Notes: generated by a model not told the origin, from the letters alone. Counted from the first letter of the stretch, positions 1-9,698 are shown. The stretch is DNA of 64,000 nt from Roseomonas sp. (GCA_020249285.1 JADCFX010000040.1:62001-126000), one strand, 5' to 3'. Translations and numbers: made by a program.

Positions 1-214
1 TATGGCCAATGCCGGTGGTGCCGGCCAACGGCTCGGCATCCAAGGCAGTCGCCAGATTGCCAAGCTTGCCCTCGGCGCGCCTGCGATCAATCTTGCCGTC
101 AATCAGCGTCGCAATGCCGGCGCTATCATAACCGCGATATTCCAGCCGCCGCAGCGCTTCCAAAAGCCGGGGCGCCGCTGCCTGTTGCCCGACCACACCA
201 ACAATGCCGCACAT
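1..214 (-). CDS. glmS: Glutamine--fructose-6-phosphate aminotransferase, N-terminal part (runs off left edge)
   Basis: This is the first 71 codons of the enzyme that makes glucosamine-6-phosphate from fructose-6-phosphate and glutamine, the entry step to UDP-GlcNAc for peptidoglycan. The reading begins [10 protein letters not shown], the classic class II glutamine amidotransferase start in which Cys2 becomes the N-terminal nucleophile, and continues with [10 protein letters not shown], also typical of GlmS. Its ATG overlaps the glmU stop codon by one base (TGATG), so the two genes are translationally coupled and act in the same pathway. The rest of the gene lies outside the window. Confidence 0.95.
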   Translation of the reverse strand, partial: MCGIVGVVGQQAAAPRLLEALRRLEYRGYDSAGIATLIDGKIDRRRAEGKLGNLATALDAEPLAGTTGIGH

Positions 215-1521
215 CAGCGCTTCCCCTTGCCCTTGAAACCGCGCCCTGGTTTTACCGCCTGGCGCCCGCGCGCAATCGCCAGCGCATCATCTGGCACGTC
301 TTCCGTAATCACACTGCCGGCGGCCACCAGCGCACGCGCACCAATTTTCACCGGCGCCACCAGCGCCGTATCACTGCCAATGAAAGCGCCTTCACCAATT
401 TCGGTGCGATGCTTCGCCACGCCATCATAATTGCAGGTGATGGTGCCGGCACCAATATTGGCCCCCGCGCCAATCGTGGCGTCGCCCAAATAGCTCAAAT
501 GATTCGCCTTCGCACCAGCGCCGAGGGTGGTGGCCTTCAGCTCCACGAAATTGCCGACATGGGCATGGGGTTCAATGACCGTACCCGGGCGGAGCCGTGC
601 ATAAGGGCCAATCACCGCACCCCGCTTCACCATGCAACCTTCCAAATGGCTGAAGGCGCGGATGGTCACGCCATCTTCGACTGTAACGCCAGGGCCAAAA
701 AAGATATTGGGTTCCAGCACCACATCCGCGCCCAATTGCGTGTCATGGGAAAGATACACGCTCTCCGGCGCCAGCATCGTCACCCCACCTGCCATGGCGG
801 CGGCGCGCAGGCTTCGTTGCACTTCCGCTTCCGCTTGCGCCAATTCAGCGCGGCTATTGATGCCGCGAAGCTCGGCCTCTGGCGCTTCCACCGCGACCAC
901 GCGCTTGCCTTCCGCCCGCGCCTGTTGGATCACATCGGTCAGATAATATTCGCCCTTGGCATTATTGTTGCCAATGGCGCCAAGCCAGCGGAACAAATCC
1001 TGTGCCGGGGCACAAATCACACCAGCATTGCAAAGCCCGATCGCGCGTTCTTCTGCCGTCGCATCCGCCCATTCAACAATACGCGTGACTTCGGATTTCT
1101 CATCCAGCACCACACGCCCATAGCGCACGGGATCAGCGGGCCGCATGGCCAGCAGCGCAAGCCCGGCGGTTTCGCGTGCAGCCACCAGCGCCTGCAATGT
1201 GGCCGGCGAGATCAGCGGATTGTCACCATAAAGCACCGCCACATCACCCTGATGCCCACCCAGCAAGGGGGCCGCTTGCAGCGCCGCATGGCCGGTGCCG
1301 AGCCTTTCCCGCTGCACCACGACCTCGCGCGGCGCCACAGCGTCTTCCAGCGCCGGCATATCCGGCCCGACCACCACCACAATGCGCCCGAAAACCTGCG
1401 CGCAAGCGCTGATCAGATGCTGGATCATGGGCCGCCCCGCCAAGGGGTGCAGCACCTTGGGTTGGGTGGAACGCATGCGCGTCCCAAGGCCGGCGGCGAG
1501 GATGATGGCGGCGGGGCTCAT
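214..1521 (-). CDS. glmU: Bifunctional GlmU: UDP-GlcNAc pyrophosphorylase / glucosamine-1-phosphate N-acetyltransferase
   Basis: A cytoplasmic enzyme of 435 residues that acetylates glucosamine-1-phosphate and then uridylylates it to UDP-GlcNAc. The N-terminal half carries the nucleotidyltransferase signature LAAGLGTRM near residues 8-16 and a GTGHA motif. The C-terminal half is a left-handed beta-helix of hexapeptide repeats containing GNFVELK and [13 protein letters not shown], as in the GlmU acetyltransferase domain. I start at the ATG giving [11 protein letters not shown], because the longer frame begins with TTG and adds only seven residues. No clear ribosome binding site precedes either start. 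It forms an operon with glmS. Confidence 0.95.
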   Translation of the reverse strand: MSPAAIILAAGLGTRMRSTQPKVLHPLAGRPMIQHLISACAQVFGRIVVVVGPDMPALEDAVAPREVVVQRERLGTGHAALQAAPLLGGHQGDVAVLYGDNPLISPATLQALVAARETAGLALLAMRPADPVRYGRVVLDEKSEVTRIVEWADATAEERAIGLCNAGVICAPAQDLFRWLGAIGNNNAKGEYYLTDVIQQARAEGKRVVAVEAPEAELRGINSRAELAQAEAEVQRSLRAAAMAGGVTMLAPESVYLSHDTQLGADVVLEPNIFFGPGVTVEDGVTIRAFSHLEGCMVKRGAVIGPYARLRPGTVIEPHAHVGNFVELKATTLGAGAKANHLSYLGDATIGAGANIGAGTITCNYDGVAKHRTEIGEGAFIGSDTALVAPVKIGARALVAAGSVITEDVPDDALAIARGRQAVKPGRGFKGKGKR

Positions 1522-1631
1522 GGCAGTGGTGGTAACGGGCAAAGAGCGCTTCGTCCAGAAGCGGGATAAACGCTCAGTACCCGATGACCCTCACGCCAGG
1601 AAATCGCAGAACCTTCCGCGGATTTATCGCT

Positions 1632-2105
1632 TCAGGCCGCAACAGCGCCCTGTGCGGTGCGACGCATGCGCCGACGCAGCGAAAAGCCCATCATCGTGGC
1701 GCCAGCGAAAAGCGGAATATAGGCAAAGCTGGGGTCCACCTTCACGGTGCGGGCATTGGCCATTTTCAGCATGGTCTGGCGGATCCCGGTCCAGGGGTCG
1801 AGCGCCATCATGAAGCCCAGCAGCGCCGGCGCCAGGACCAGAAGAATGGCAATCACCGCCGCCTGTGCGGCGTATTTTTCGAGCGAGGGGATAACCCGCG
1901 TGGCCAGCGCCGCCGCCATGGCGGCGAAAGCAAGCACGCTCATTATCGGCAGCTTGCTGAAAATGGAAAGGCCATAAACCGCCGCGCCGCGCTGACCGGC
2001 AAAGGTCACCGCCGGCAGGAAATAGGCCACAAGCACGGCCGCTATGCCACCAAGCAACAGAGCCATTTCAACGCTATCGGCCTTTCCACGTGAAGTTTCA
2101 ATCAT
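1632..2105 (-). CDS. Hypothetical membrane protein, four predicted helices
   Basis: A 157-residue protein that I do not recognise as a named family. Hydrophobic stretches occur at about residues 13-35, 53-70, 78-105 and 127-142, so it is probably an integral inner-membrane protein. The C-terminus is basic (RRRMRR), which would favour the cytoplasm. It stands alone: about 110 bases separate it from glmU downstream and the next gene upstream is on the other strand. Function unknown. Confidence 0.6.
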   Translation of the reverse strand: MIETSRGKADSVEMALLLGGIAAVLVAYFLPAVTFAGQRGAAVYGLSIFSKLPIMSVLAFAAMAAALATRVIPSLEKYAAQAAVIAILLVLAPALLGFMMALDPWTGIRQTMLKMANARTVKVDPSFAYIPLFAGATMMGFSLRRRMRRTAQGAVAA

Positions 2106-2360
2106 CCTTTGTCTCCCTGTTTGGATGCGCGTCCTTAGGCTTCCCAGACGAATTTAAGTTACTTTGAAATGACATGTAGGTAATTTAATCTGCATAGGCA
2201 AGCGCTTCCAACCGAGGGGCGCCAAAAGGCAACGCCCCCAGGCCAGCCCCAGCCCGTGAATCGATTTCGCCTGAAAATGCTCCCAGTTCTTGCGGCGGCG
2301 GCAATTATTCAGCACCCTTCAGGCGCAACGGCCCTAAACGCCGATATATAAGGAAACGCC

Positions 2361-3359
2361 ATGCTGAGCCGCCGTTCGGTCGCCTTCCAAGGGACAGCGC
2401 TTGCCCTGAGCCTTTTGGCACCGGGGCGCCACGCCCAAGCCCAGGCCACAACTTGGCCAGACAGGCCGGTGCGCGTGGTGGTCCCCTTTGGCCCGGGTGG
2501 CGCGATTGATATCCTGATCCGCATCCTGGCGCCGCATTTCCCCCCGCTCGGCAATGGGCAGAACATCATCGTGGATAATCGCGCCGGTGCGGGCGGCACC
2601 ATTGGCGCCGCGCATGTGGCGCAGGCGCGCCCGGATGGCAGCACCTTATTGATGGGCGAATTGGCATCTGGTGCACTGGCGCATGAGCTTTATCGCGACC
2701 TGCCCTATGATCCGCGGCGCGCCTTCACGCCTATCATTTTCCTGGCGGATATGCCGCTTATTCTGGTAGCGCGCAGCACGCTTGCCGAAAGGGATGTTGC
2801 CGGCATCCTGGCCGCTGCGAAGGCAAAGCCCGGCAGTTTCAGCTATGGTAGTGTGGGCGCCGGCCATATCAGCCACCTGACTATGGAATTGCTGCAACGC
2901 CGCGCTGGTGGCGGGATGGAAATGCTGCATGTGGTCTATCGCAGCGGGGCCGATATGGTTGCTGCGGTCGCTAAGGGAGAGGTCGACCTTACCGTCACCT
3001 CCATCTCCTCCGCTGCGCCTTTCTTGCAGGCTGGGACGGTGCGGATGATGGCTGTCAGCACGCCAAATCGCTTTGCTGGGCTGCCGGAAGTGCCGACGCT
3101 GAATGAAACGGTGCCTGGTGTCACGGGATCACTTTGGTACGGCTTGGTTGGGCCTGCGGGGCTTTCCGCTGATATCGTTGCCAGGGCAAATGCTGCCTTC
3201 AACACCATCCTGGCGCAGCCGGAAATTGTTGAAACCCTGCGGCGCCAGCAAGGCGCTATGGTTGTCGGTGGAACGCCGGAGGCCTTTGCAGCGCATATCC
3301 AAGGTGAGATTGACCGCTGGACACCGATCATTCGCGCTGCCGGCATCCGGGTTCAATGA
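2361..3359 (+). CDS. Tripartite tricarboxylate transporter substrate-binding protein (Bug/TctC family)
   Basis: A periplasmic solute receptor of 332 residues. A signal peptide with an SRR motif followed by a hydrophobic core and AQA occupies roughly residues 1-29. The mature start WPDRPVRVVVPFGPGGAID is the family hallmark, and a second landmark is VDNRAGAGGTIGA near residue 75. Such proteins bind carboxylates and feed TctA/TctB permeases. No tctA or tctB lies nearby, so this is an orphan receptor, as is common for the greatly expanded Bug families of Betaproteobacteria and Acetobacteraceae. The ligand cannot be read from the sequence. Confidence 0.9.
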   Translation: MLSRRSVAFQGTALALSLLAPGRHAQAQATTWPDRPVRVVVPFGPGGAIDILIRILAPHFPPLGNGQNIIVDNRAGAGGTIGAAHVAQARPDGSTLLMGELASGALAHELYRDLPYDPRRAFTPIIFLADMPLILVARSTLAERDVAGILAAAKAKPGSFSYGSVGAGHISHLTMELLQRRAGGGMEMLHVVYRSGADMVAAVAKGEVDLTVTSISSAAPFLQAGTVRMMAVSTPNRFAGLPEVPTLNETVPGVTGSLWYGLVGPAGLSADIVARANAAFNTILAQPEIVETLRRQQGAMVVGGTPEAFAAHIQGEIDRWTPIIRAAGIRVQ

Positions 3360-3375
3360 GGGTGGTTAAGCGCCT

Positions 3376-5235
3376 TCATGGCTGAAGCGCCGCACTGATC
3401 CGCGCAACAACGCCGTTCCAATCGCCAAGCCCTTGCTGGCGAAACAGCCGCATGCCGGGATACCAGGGCGAATCCTCTCGTTCCAACAGCCACCGGAAAT
3501 CCGGCGCAAAGGGCAGCATCAGCCAAACCGGTTTCCCAAGCGCTGCGGCCAGATGCGCGACTGAGGTATCAACCGCAATCACCAAATCAAGTGCTGAGAT
3601 CAGCGCCGCCGTATCGGCGAAATCATTAAGCTCAGCGGTCAGATCGCATAGGGCCGATGCTCGCAGCGCGGGCTGGTCCGCTGCGCGCACCTCCTTCTGC
3701 AGCGAAACCCAGACATCACCCGATTGAAACAGCGGCAAAAGGCATTCAAGCGCCATGGAACGATTGGCGTCATTGGTGTGGATCGTGCTGCCGCTCCAGA
3801 CCACGCCAATACGCCGCCGCCCCTTTGGCAGGCGCGCGGCAAAGCGCGCGGCTTCGCCAGCCGGCGCCTTCAGATAGCCATCGGGCCAAGCTGGGATGGT
3901 TTCAAGCCTGGTACCGAAGGCAAGTGGCAGGCTGAGCATTGGGCAATGCAGATCGAAATCTGTTCTCGCCTCATCCTCGTCAATCACCCGCACAGCGGGG
4001 TGAAAACCCGCAAAGAGCCTGAGCAAGGGTTTCTGTACCGCAAGAATGACGTCTGCTCCGGCGGCGGCGGCCAGCAAGCCATAGCGCGCAAATTGAATGG
4101 TATCGCCAAAGCCCTGCTCGGCATGAATCAAAAGCCGCTGATCCTTGAGCGATTCCCTGCCCTGCCAAATGGGTTGAGAAAACTTGCGGCGAGATTGCGC
4201 TTTTGGTCGCAGATGACGGTATTCGTAATCACGCCAACCATCCTCAAAGCGGCCAAGCGCCAACAGCGTAAAGGCACGATTATATCGTGCTTCCGCATGG
4301 TCCGGTTTCAGGCGCAAGGCGCGGTCATAGGAAAGCAAGGCTTCCTCAAGCTGGTTCAGCGCAGTCAGGATGGTGCCGTGATTGATATGCGCGACGGGGT
4401 CGTCATTGCCGCTGGCGCAATCAAGCGTCGCAACAAGCAGAGCGCTTTCCGGCTGTCCCAGCGCCATCAACAACTTGCCGAGCCATCTTCTGCTCCGCCG
4501 CGTTTGCGGCGCGGCGCGGAGCACTTCCTCCGCCACAGCTAGGCTTTCGTGGCGATGGCCAAGGGCGAGCATAATCTCTGCCCGGCTCAACATGGCCAGG
4601 TCGAAGCCTGGCTTCAGCTGCAAGGCTTTCTCCGCGAAGGGCAGGGCCTCAGCTGCGCGCCCCAATGCGCAAAGCGCTATGGCGATCCCAATGAGATAAT
4701 CTGGGGAGTTCGGGTGCAGGCCAAGCGCCTCTTCATGGGCTGCGAGCGCCGCTTCCAACTGCCCGAGTTCCATCAGGGCGCGGCCGCGTTGGTGATGCGC
4801 TTCCGCGTAATTCGCTTGATCCGCTATCAAGCCATTGAATACCGCCATGGCATCGGCGGCGCGGCCAAGATGCAGAAGAAGCTGGCCGTAATTCAGGGCG
4901 GTTTCGGGTGAATTTGGGTTCAGTGCCAGGGATTTTTCGAAACTGACCATGGCTTCAGCATCATGACCGCCTTTCACCAAGGCAAGGCCCAAGTGACCAT
5001 GAATCGCTGCATCTTTAGGCTTGATCGCCACAGCGCGGCGGAGCCGATTGATGCCTTCATCAAGCTGCCCAAGCTGGGTCGCCAGCAACCCGGCAAGATG
5101 CAGTGCATCGGCATGACGCGGCTCGCGCTTCAGCACCGCAAGGCAAGCGGCCTCAGCGGCTGCAGGATTGCCCTGCTTGAGCAAAGCAATCGCCGACAGA
5201 AATTGCGCCGAGGCATTCTGTGGCCGTAGCGTCAT
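3376..5235 (-). CDS. TPR-repeat protein with C-terminal glycosyltransferase-9-like domain
   Basis: A 619-residue protein. Residues 1 to about 330 are successive tetratricopeptide repeats, with the recurrent pattern ALxLxPxxxxAxxNxGxxLxxLGR. After a linker, residues of about 370-619 resemble the heptosyltransferase-like (GT9) fold: GVVWSGS, then a late IAVDTSVAHLAAALGKPVWLML segment, the nucleotide-sugar binding end of that fold. Proteins of this build are frequent in Alphaproteobacteria and are assumed to act in surface glycan or protein glycosylation, but no substrate is established. It is a single gene, convergent with the binding protein on the left. Confidence 0.8.
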   Translation of the reverse strand: MTLRPQNASAQFLSAIALLKQGNPAAAEAACLAVLKREPRHADALHLAGLLATQLGQLDEGINRLRRAVAIKPKDAAIHGHLGLALVKGGHDAEAMVSFEKSLALNPNSPETALNYGQLLLHLGRAADAMAVFNGLIADQANYAEAHHQRGRALMELGQLEAALAAHEEALGLHPNSPDYLIGIAIALCALGRAAEALPFAEKALQLKPGFDLAMLSRAEIMLALGHRHESLAVAEEVLRAAPQTRRSRRWLGKLLMALGQPESALLVATLDCASGNDDPVAHINHGTILTALNQLEEALLSYDRALRLKPDHAEARYNRAFTLLALGRFEDGWRDYEYRHLRPKAQSRRKFSQPIWQGRESLKDQRLLIHAEQGFGDTIQFARYGLLAAAAGADVILAVQKPLLRLFAGFHPAVRVIDEDEARTDFDLHCPMLSLPLAFGTRLETIPAWPDGYLKAPAGEAARFAARLPKGRRRIGVVWSGSTIHTNDANRSMALECLLPLFQSGDVWVSLQKEVRAADQPALRASALCDLTAELNDFADTAALISALDLVIAVDTSVAHLAAALGKPVWLMLPFAPDFRWLLEREDSPWYPGMRLFRQQGLGDWNGVVARISAALQP

Positions 5236-5384
5236 GGGCGATGATCAAGCGGTTGATGCTTCGGGTTTTTCAAGGCGATCCACTTGGGGGCACGGCTTTA
5301 AGGATAGGATGTTACTTGTCGCATCTGGCGCTGGAATTGGTCAATTCAGGCCGTTCGCATCAGCGGGCGCAGTAGTCGTTTCGA

Positions 5385-5774
5385 TTACGTCACAAGGCTC
5401 ACCAATAAATACCCGCCCCAAAGCGTCACGGCAAAGGCGCCGATCCTATCGGAATGCCAGCGCAGTCGGGTTGCAAAGGCAGTGCGCATTGCTGCCTGCA
5501 TGGAAAGCGCATCCGGCGCATGGCGCTCGGCCACCATCAGCCAAATCTCGCTCTGGCGCATATCCTGCCTTGGCACATAGGCGAGTTTCAGTAGCAAGAT
5601 CAGCCAGACCAGCGTCACCAATATCGCACCGGAACGCAGCGCCAGCGCAAGCTGGAAGGAAAGCGACAGCACAACCAGCAGAATGGCCAAGCCTGCAAAG
5701 CCTAACGCGCGCCGGATGACCAGGTCCGCCATTGCCTCAAGCCGTTCCAAGCCCTGGCCCTCATGCGGGGGCAC
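5385..5774 (-). CDS. Hypothetical membrane protein
   Basis: A 129-residue protein with two close hydrophobic segments near residues 24-45 and 49-66 and a third at the C-terminus near 112-128, so probably a small inner-membrane protein. An internal Met at residue 15 is an equally good start. I recognise no family. It lies between the TPR gene and the small membrane genes that follow the symporter, with no overlap to either. Confidence 0.5.
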   Translation of the reverse strand: MPPHEGQGLERLEAMADLVIRRALGFAGLAILLVVLSLSFQLALALRSGAILVTLVWLILLLKLAYVPRQDMRQSEIWLMVAERHAPDALSMQAAMRTAFATRLRWHSDRIGAFAVTLWGGYLLVSLVT

Positions 5775-5854
5775 CCAGGATATCCGGGCACCATGGGCGA
5801 AAGCCTAACCCTAAACACGCAGTTTGGAAAACAAGCGGTTACACGAAGCGCTGC

Positions 5855-6145
5855 TCACCCCAAACCCATCAACACCAGCAGCAGCGCCGTGCCGAACCAG
5901 ACCATCATGGCCCGTTCCAGGCTGAGGCCCAGGCGCTCAGAAATCGCTGCGGGCACCGCCGAAAGCAGCAAGGTGGCGGTCGAGACGATCAATGAGGCAC
6001 CGTAAAACACCACCTCCTTGGTCGGGGGTAAAAGCTCGGGCAGCCATACGGGATAGAGATGCCAGACCACCGGCAGGGTTGGGCTGATCATGCCATTCAG
6101 CAGGCAGGTCGCCACGGTGGCGACGAAAAGGTTTTGCGGTGTCAT
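5855..6145 (-). CDS. Small membrane protein downstream of the symporter operon
   Basis: I read this gene from the ATG giving MTPQNLFVATVATCLLNG (96 residues), because the longer frame would run through the end of the gene before it. Three hydrophobic segments at about residues 5-20, 38-60 and 75-95 indicate an inner-membrane protein. It begins five bases after the stop of the preceding 106-residue gene, so the two are almost certainly co-transcribed with the sodium:solute symporter. I do not recognise the family. Confidence 0.55.
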   Translation of the reverse strand: MTPQNLFVATVATCLLNGMISPTLPVVWHLYPVWLPELLPPTKEVVFYGASLIVSTATLLLSAVPAAISERLGLSLERAMMVWFGTALLLVLMGLG

Positions 6146-6150
6146 GGCGC

Positions 6151-6471
6151 CTACCCCGCGCCCGGGGGGCTGATGCGCGGCGCATAGCCAAAGCCCACCA
6201 TCAGCAGGCCAAACACCATCCGCGCCGCAAATAGCCAAAAGGCCGCAACCAAGGGCAGGAAAGGTGGCGAGACATAGGAAGGCACCAACCGTTCAGCGGT
6301 CCACACCGCCCAGCCAGTCAGCAACTGAAAGCCGCGCCAGATGTAATTGGTATTCGCCGGCGTCATGAAGAATTGCATCATGAAACGCCCAAGGCAGCCC
6401 CAGGCAGTCAGCGCCAGCAAATAGGTCACCACCCAAAAGGGCAGGTAGCCGAGGATGAAATTGCTTTCCAT
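6151..6471 (-). CDS. Small membrane protein downstream of the symporter
   Basis: A 106-residue protein beginning MESNFILGYLPFWVVTYLLAL, with hydrophobic stretches near residues 8-27 and 70-95 and a middle segment rich in Trp and Phe. It is probably a two- or three-helix inner-membrane protein. Its position, 71 bases after the symporter and just before another small membrane gene on the same strand, suggests an accessory of the transporter or simple operon membership. Family and function are not recognised. Confidence 0.55.
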   Translation of the reverse strand: MESNFILGYLPFWVVTYLLALTAWGCLGRFMMQFFMTPANTNYIWRGFQLLTGWAVWTAERLVPSYVSPPFLPLVAAFWLFAARMVFGLLMVGFGYAPRISPPGAG

Positions 6472-6542
6472 GACACCCTAAATGTTAGGGCGGCTGCGTT
6501 ACCGCAACCGCCCCAAACCATTACGCCACAGCGGCGCTTAGC

Positions 6543-8600
6543 TTATTCCACCGCGTCGCGCTTGTCAGCGAGACGCACGCCACCCTTCGGGATGCGGATA
6601 TCATCAATGAAATCCTGCATCGCCTGGCTTGGCGCCGCGGTGAATTGCGACACAACATAGATGACCAGGAAGGAAATCGGCACGCCGAAGATACCGGCGG
6701 AAATGCTGCCAATCCCCCACATGCGCCCGGTCACCCGATTGCGGAGCACGACAGTATCGGTGGTCATTGGGCTGCCCCAGATGTTACCGATCCAGGCAAG
6801 CGCCCCATCCTTCACCGCTGCGGTATTGGCCAGAATGGCCGCCGCTTCCGCCCGCAATTCAGGCGAGGTGAAGTTCTGGTTGATACTGCCCACCTGCCGC
6901 GCTGCGGCAATGATCGCATCCTTCGAACCGAACAACTGGACGAAATCAATCCCGAACCATTCGGAGTAAATCATATAGCCGAAGGTGAGCACATAACCCA
7001 CGGCCATGCCCCAAACGGCGGCGGTATTGGTGGTTTTCTTGTACCAAACCCCCATCACCAGCGCCGCAAATAGGCCGGCGGCAGCGATGGAGAAGGCCCA
7101 GGCAACCAGGAACAGAATATCCGCCCCGGCATTGCCCGCGACCCAAGCCGCAGCAACCGCCACGGTCAGCAACAAAACGCGCGAGACAGTCAGCCGGCGC
7201 GCGGTCGGCGCGTTGCGGTCAATCATCTTGTAATACACGTCATGCGACAGCGCGTTTGCGAGCGCGAGAAGCAGACCATCGGCAGTGGAAAGCGCCGCAG
7301 CCAAACCACCCGCCGCCACCAGACCCGCAATCACATAAGGCAGGCCCGCGATTTCCGGCGTGGCAAGCACCACCACGTCCGGATGGATACGGAATTCATT
7401 CCATTGCAGAATACCGTCTCGGTTCACGTCAACAATGTTGATCCACGGCACCCCATAGGGCGACATGATCTGCCAGTTCTTGATCCAGTCCGGCAGGCTC
7501 GCGATCGGCTGACCGATGATGTTCTGATAGATTTCCACCTTGGCGAAGGCCGCATAGGCCGGCGCCGTGAAGTAAAGCAGGAAGATGAAGAACAACGACC
7601 AGGCCACGGATTGACGCGCTTCCTTCACCGAAGGCGTGGTGAAGTAACGCATCAGGATGTGCGGCAGCGCAGCCGTGCCGACCATGAGGCAGAAGACCAG
7701 CGCGAACCAATTGATGGCTGCGGGCAAGGAGAATTGCCCATTCGCCCCGATGAAGGGTGCGCTATGCCAGCCGGTCACACCAGGCGGTGGGGTCATGCCC
7801 GAAGCGCGGAAGCCGTTTTCAAGCTCCGCAATGCGTTCCAGCGCGAAGCCATACATGAGCTGCGGCAGCGGCACGCCCGTGACCTTGGCCGACATCAGGA
7901 AGGCCGGGATCAGGTAGGCGATGATCAGCACGATATACTGCGCCACCTGCGTCCAGGTGACGGCGCGCATGCCGCCCAGCATGGAGCAGACCAGAATGCC
8001 CGCGAGGCCCACGAACACCGCGATGCCGAAGGACACATCCAGGAAGCGCTGCGTGATGATGCCAACACCCACGATCTGCGCCACAACATAAACGAAGGAC
8101 GCGGTGATCAGGACGACAACGCCAATCAGGCGGGCGGCATTGCCACCAAACCGCGCGCCCAGGAAGTCCGGCACGGTATATTGGCCGAATTTCCGCAAAT
8201 ATGGCGCAAGCAGAATGGCGACCAGCATGTAACCGCCGGTCCAGCCCAGGATGAAGGCAAGCCCACCATAGCCAAGGGCGTAAAGGCTGCCCGCCATGCC
8301 GATGAAGCTTGCGGCCGACATCCAGTCGGAACCGGTTGCCATACCGTTGTAAATCGCGGGCACGCGCCGGCCGGCGACGTAATATTCGGCAACGGCCTGG
8401 GTGCGGCTGATAATGCCAATATAGGCATAGACGCCGATGGTAAGGCCGACGAAAAGATAGCCGAGAATACGATCCGGCACGCCCATCTGTTCCAGAATGG
8501 CGATCAGGATCACGAAGGCCGCGAAACCGCCCGTATAGCCGGCATAAATCTTGCTAAGCGAGGCGATAAAGGGGTCTTTTTCCTTGGCAGCACCGCTCAT
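6543..8600 (-). CDS. Sodium:solute symporter, VC_2705 type (acetate/short-chain acid permease-like)
   Basis: A 685-residue member of the sodium:solute symporter family, the branch that pairs with a DUF4212 protein. Thirteen or so helices are visible. Family landmarks are SDWMSAASFIGMAG near residue 92 and the later ALSTADGLLLALANALSHDVYYK segment, the usual sodium-site region. An unusually long non-membrane stretch near residue 370-400 contains DVNRDGILQWNEF, which resembles an EF-hand-like DxNxDG loop. Related proteins (ActP/MctC relatives) take up acetate, pyruvate or lactate. The gene follows its small partner by four bases, and the nearby acyl-CoA synthetase supports a short-chain acid substrate. 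The substrate itself is inferred. Confidence 0.88.
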   Translation of the reverse strand: MSGAAKEKDPFIASLSKIYAGYTGGFAAFVILIAILEQMGVPDRILGYLFVGLTIGVYAYIGIISRTQAVAEYYVAGRRVPAIYNGMATGSDWMSAASFIGMAGSLYALGYGGLAFILGWTGGYMLVAILLAPYLRKFGQYTVPDFLGARFGGNAARLIGVVVLITASFVYVVAQIVGVGIITQRFLDVSFGIAVFVGLAGILVCSMLGGMRAVTWTQVAQYIVLIIAYLIPAFLMSAKVTGVPLPQLMYGFALERIAELENGFRASGMTPPPGVTGWHSAPFIGANGQFSLPAAINWFALVFCLMVGTAALPHILMRYFTTPSVKEARQSVAWSLFFIFLLYFTAPAYAAFAKVEIYQNIIGQPIASLPDWIKNWQIMSPYGVPWINIVDVNRDGILQWNEFRIHPDVVVLATPEIAGLPYVIAGLVAAGGLAAALSTADGLLLALANALSHDVYYKMIDRNAPTARRLTVSRVLLLTVAVAAAWVAGNAGADILFLVAWAFSIAAAGLFAALVMGVWYKKTTNTAAVWGMAVGYVLTFGYMIYSEWFGIDFVQLFGSKDAIIAAARQVGSINQNFTSPELRAEAAAILANTAAVKDGALAWIGNIWGSPMTTDTVVLRNRVTGRMWGIGSISAGIFGVPISFLVIYVVSQFTAAPSQAMQDFIDDIRIPKGGVRLADKRDAVE

Positions 8601-8604
8601 GGCA

Positions 8605-8910
8605 TCAATCCTCCTGCACGCCGAATTCTTCGTCTATTTCATTCTGGCGCTTGCCGAACCAGAAGAGCGCGACGACGAAGACGATCAGGCTGCCCTGCGC
8701 GGCCATGTAAAAGCCGAGCGGGAAGCCAAGAATGCGGATGCTGTTGAGTGAAGGAGCAAAAATATGCACCACGAAGCTGAAGAAAAACCATATGCCCAAA
8801 ACAAGCAGCATCAGGCTGGATGTTTTGGCCCAATGGGCCTTGGCGGTGGCCTTATCCACCGCAGGGGCTTCCGAATTATACGGCGCTCCCCCAGATTCAA
8901 CCAATGGCAT
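8605..8910 (-). CDS. DUF4212 small subunit of sodium:solute symporter
   Basis: A 101-residue protein with two hydrophobic helices at roughly residues 32-53 and 68-87 and the motif GFPLGFYMAAQGSLIVFV between and within them, typical of the DUF4212 family. These proteins are found immediately upstream of VC_2705-type symporters and are thought to form part of the transporter. Here it precedes the large subunit by four bases. The intergenic region upstream (8,911-9,077) is shared with a divergent gene and should contain the promoter, though I see no clear consensus. Confidence 0.88.
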   Translation of the reverse strand: MPLVESGGAPYNSEAPAVDKATAKAHWAKTSSLMLLVLGIWFFFSFVVHIFAPSLNSIRILGFPLGFYMAAQGSLIVFVVALFWFGKRQNEIDEEFGVQED

Positions 8911-9077
8911 GAATTTGCCTCCTCCTCATGATCGGCCCTTACGGACGACCTGTTTGACCTGCCCCTGTCACGTTTCAGCGCGACATGATTCGGGCATTTG
9001 ACAGCCCGATTCACGGCGGCGGATAACATAGCGGTCACATAGCTGCAACAAGCTTTTTTTAAGGAATTGGCCTTCTG

Positions 9078-9698
9078 ATGCGCTTCCTTCGCCGATTGCT
9101 GAGCCGCCCGCCCTCTCATGAACCATATGATTTCGCTGAATTTTTGCACCGGCAGGGCGCCTTCGTCGCGCAAAAGACCGTGCTGGATTATTGCCGGGTC
9201 AAGGTGGGACGGAATGAGACAGCTTTCTTCGGCAATCCGGATTTTCAGGCGGCGCTGAACCATTGCCGTTGGCAGGTCTTCCTGGCGGCGCAAAGCGATG
9301 TGGTGGCGCTAGCGGAAGCTTGGCTCCGCCCCTTTTGGCCTGGGCAGGAACAGTTTTTGTTGGAATGTCTTGTTTCCCTGCATGCCGGCTTCATGGCAAG
9401 GGAAGCGCCCCCTGAGGGCGAAAAGGACGCTTTCGAGGCAAGCCTGATTGCCCTGCCGGGCCATCTTGCCCGGATGCAACTGGCACCGCCACGTGATGCA
9501 CGAACCCTGCCCCTGCTGGCCGAGGCGCCGCTTTTCGCGACGCTTCCGATCCATCCTGATCAGCGCAAGGGCGAAGGCCCTTCCATCCGCGGCGCGTTGC
9601 GGTTTCACATGGTATCCACCCAGCAGGAAATGGAACGCGGCTTCGACCCGGCAGGGCTTTCAGCGCGGCTGAAAGCTGGGCCTCCCGCCCCGCCCTGA
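9078..9698 (+). CDS. Conserved hypothetical protein divergent from the symporter operon
   Basis: A soluble-looking protein of 206 residues with no signal peptide and no transmembrane helix. It is rich in Phe, Leu, Ala and aromatic residues (EFLHRQGAFVAQKTVLDYCR near residues 22-41) and ends in a Pro-rich tail. I do not recognise a domain. It is transcribed away from the DUF4212/symporter operon across a 167-base gap, and in such settings the divergent gene is often functionally linked to the transporter. That is only an inference from position. A ribosome binding sequence AAGGAA lies about ten bases before the ATG. Confidence 0.65.
   Translation: MRFLRRLLSRPPSHEPYDFAEFLHRQGAFVAQKTVLDYCRVKVGRNETAFFGNPDFQAALNHCRWQVFLAAQSDVVALAEAWLRPFWPGQEQFLLECLVSLHAGFMAREAPPEGEKDAFEASLIALPGHLARMQLAPPRDARTLPLLAEAPLFATLPIHPDQRKGEGPSIRGALRFHMVSTQQEMERGFDPAGLSARLKAGPPAPP

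Noticed and set aside
409..1569. A 386-codon plus-strand frame opposite glmU
   Set aside because: The composition is Arg/His-rich and without motifs, while glmU on the other strand has full signatures. Shadow frame.
7242..8747. A 501-codon open frame on the plus strand opposite the symporter
   Set aside because: Its product is rich in Arg, His, Gln and Asp without domain features, and it mirrors a well-supported symporter and DUF4212 gene. It is an antisense shadow of high-G+C coding.
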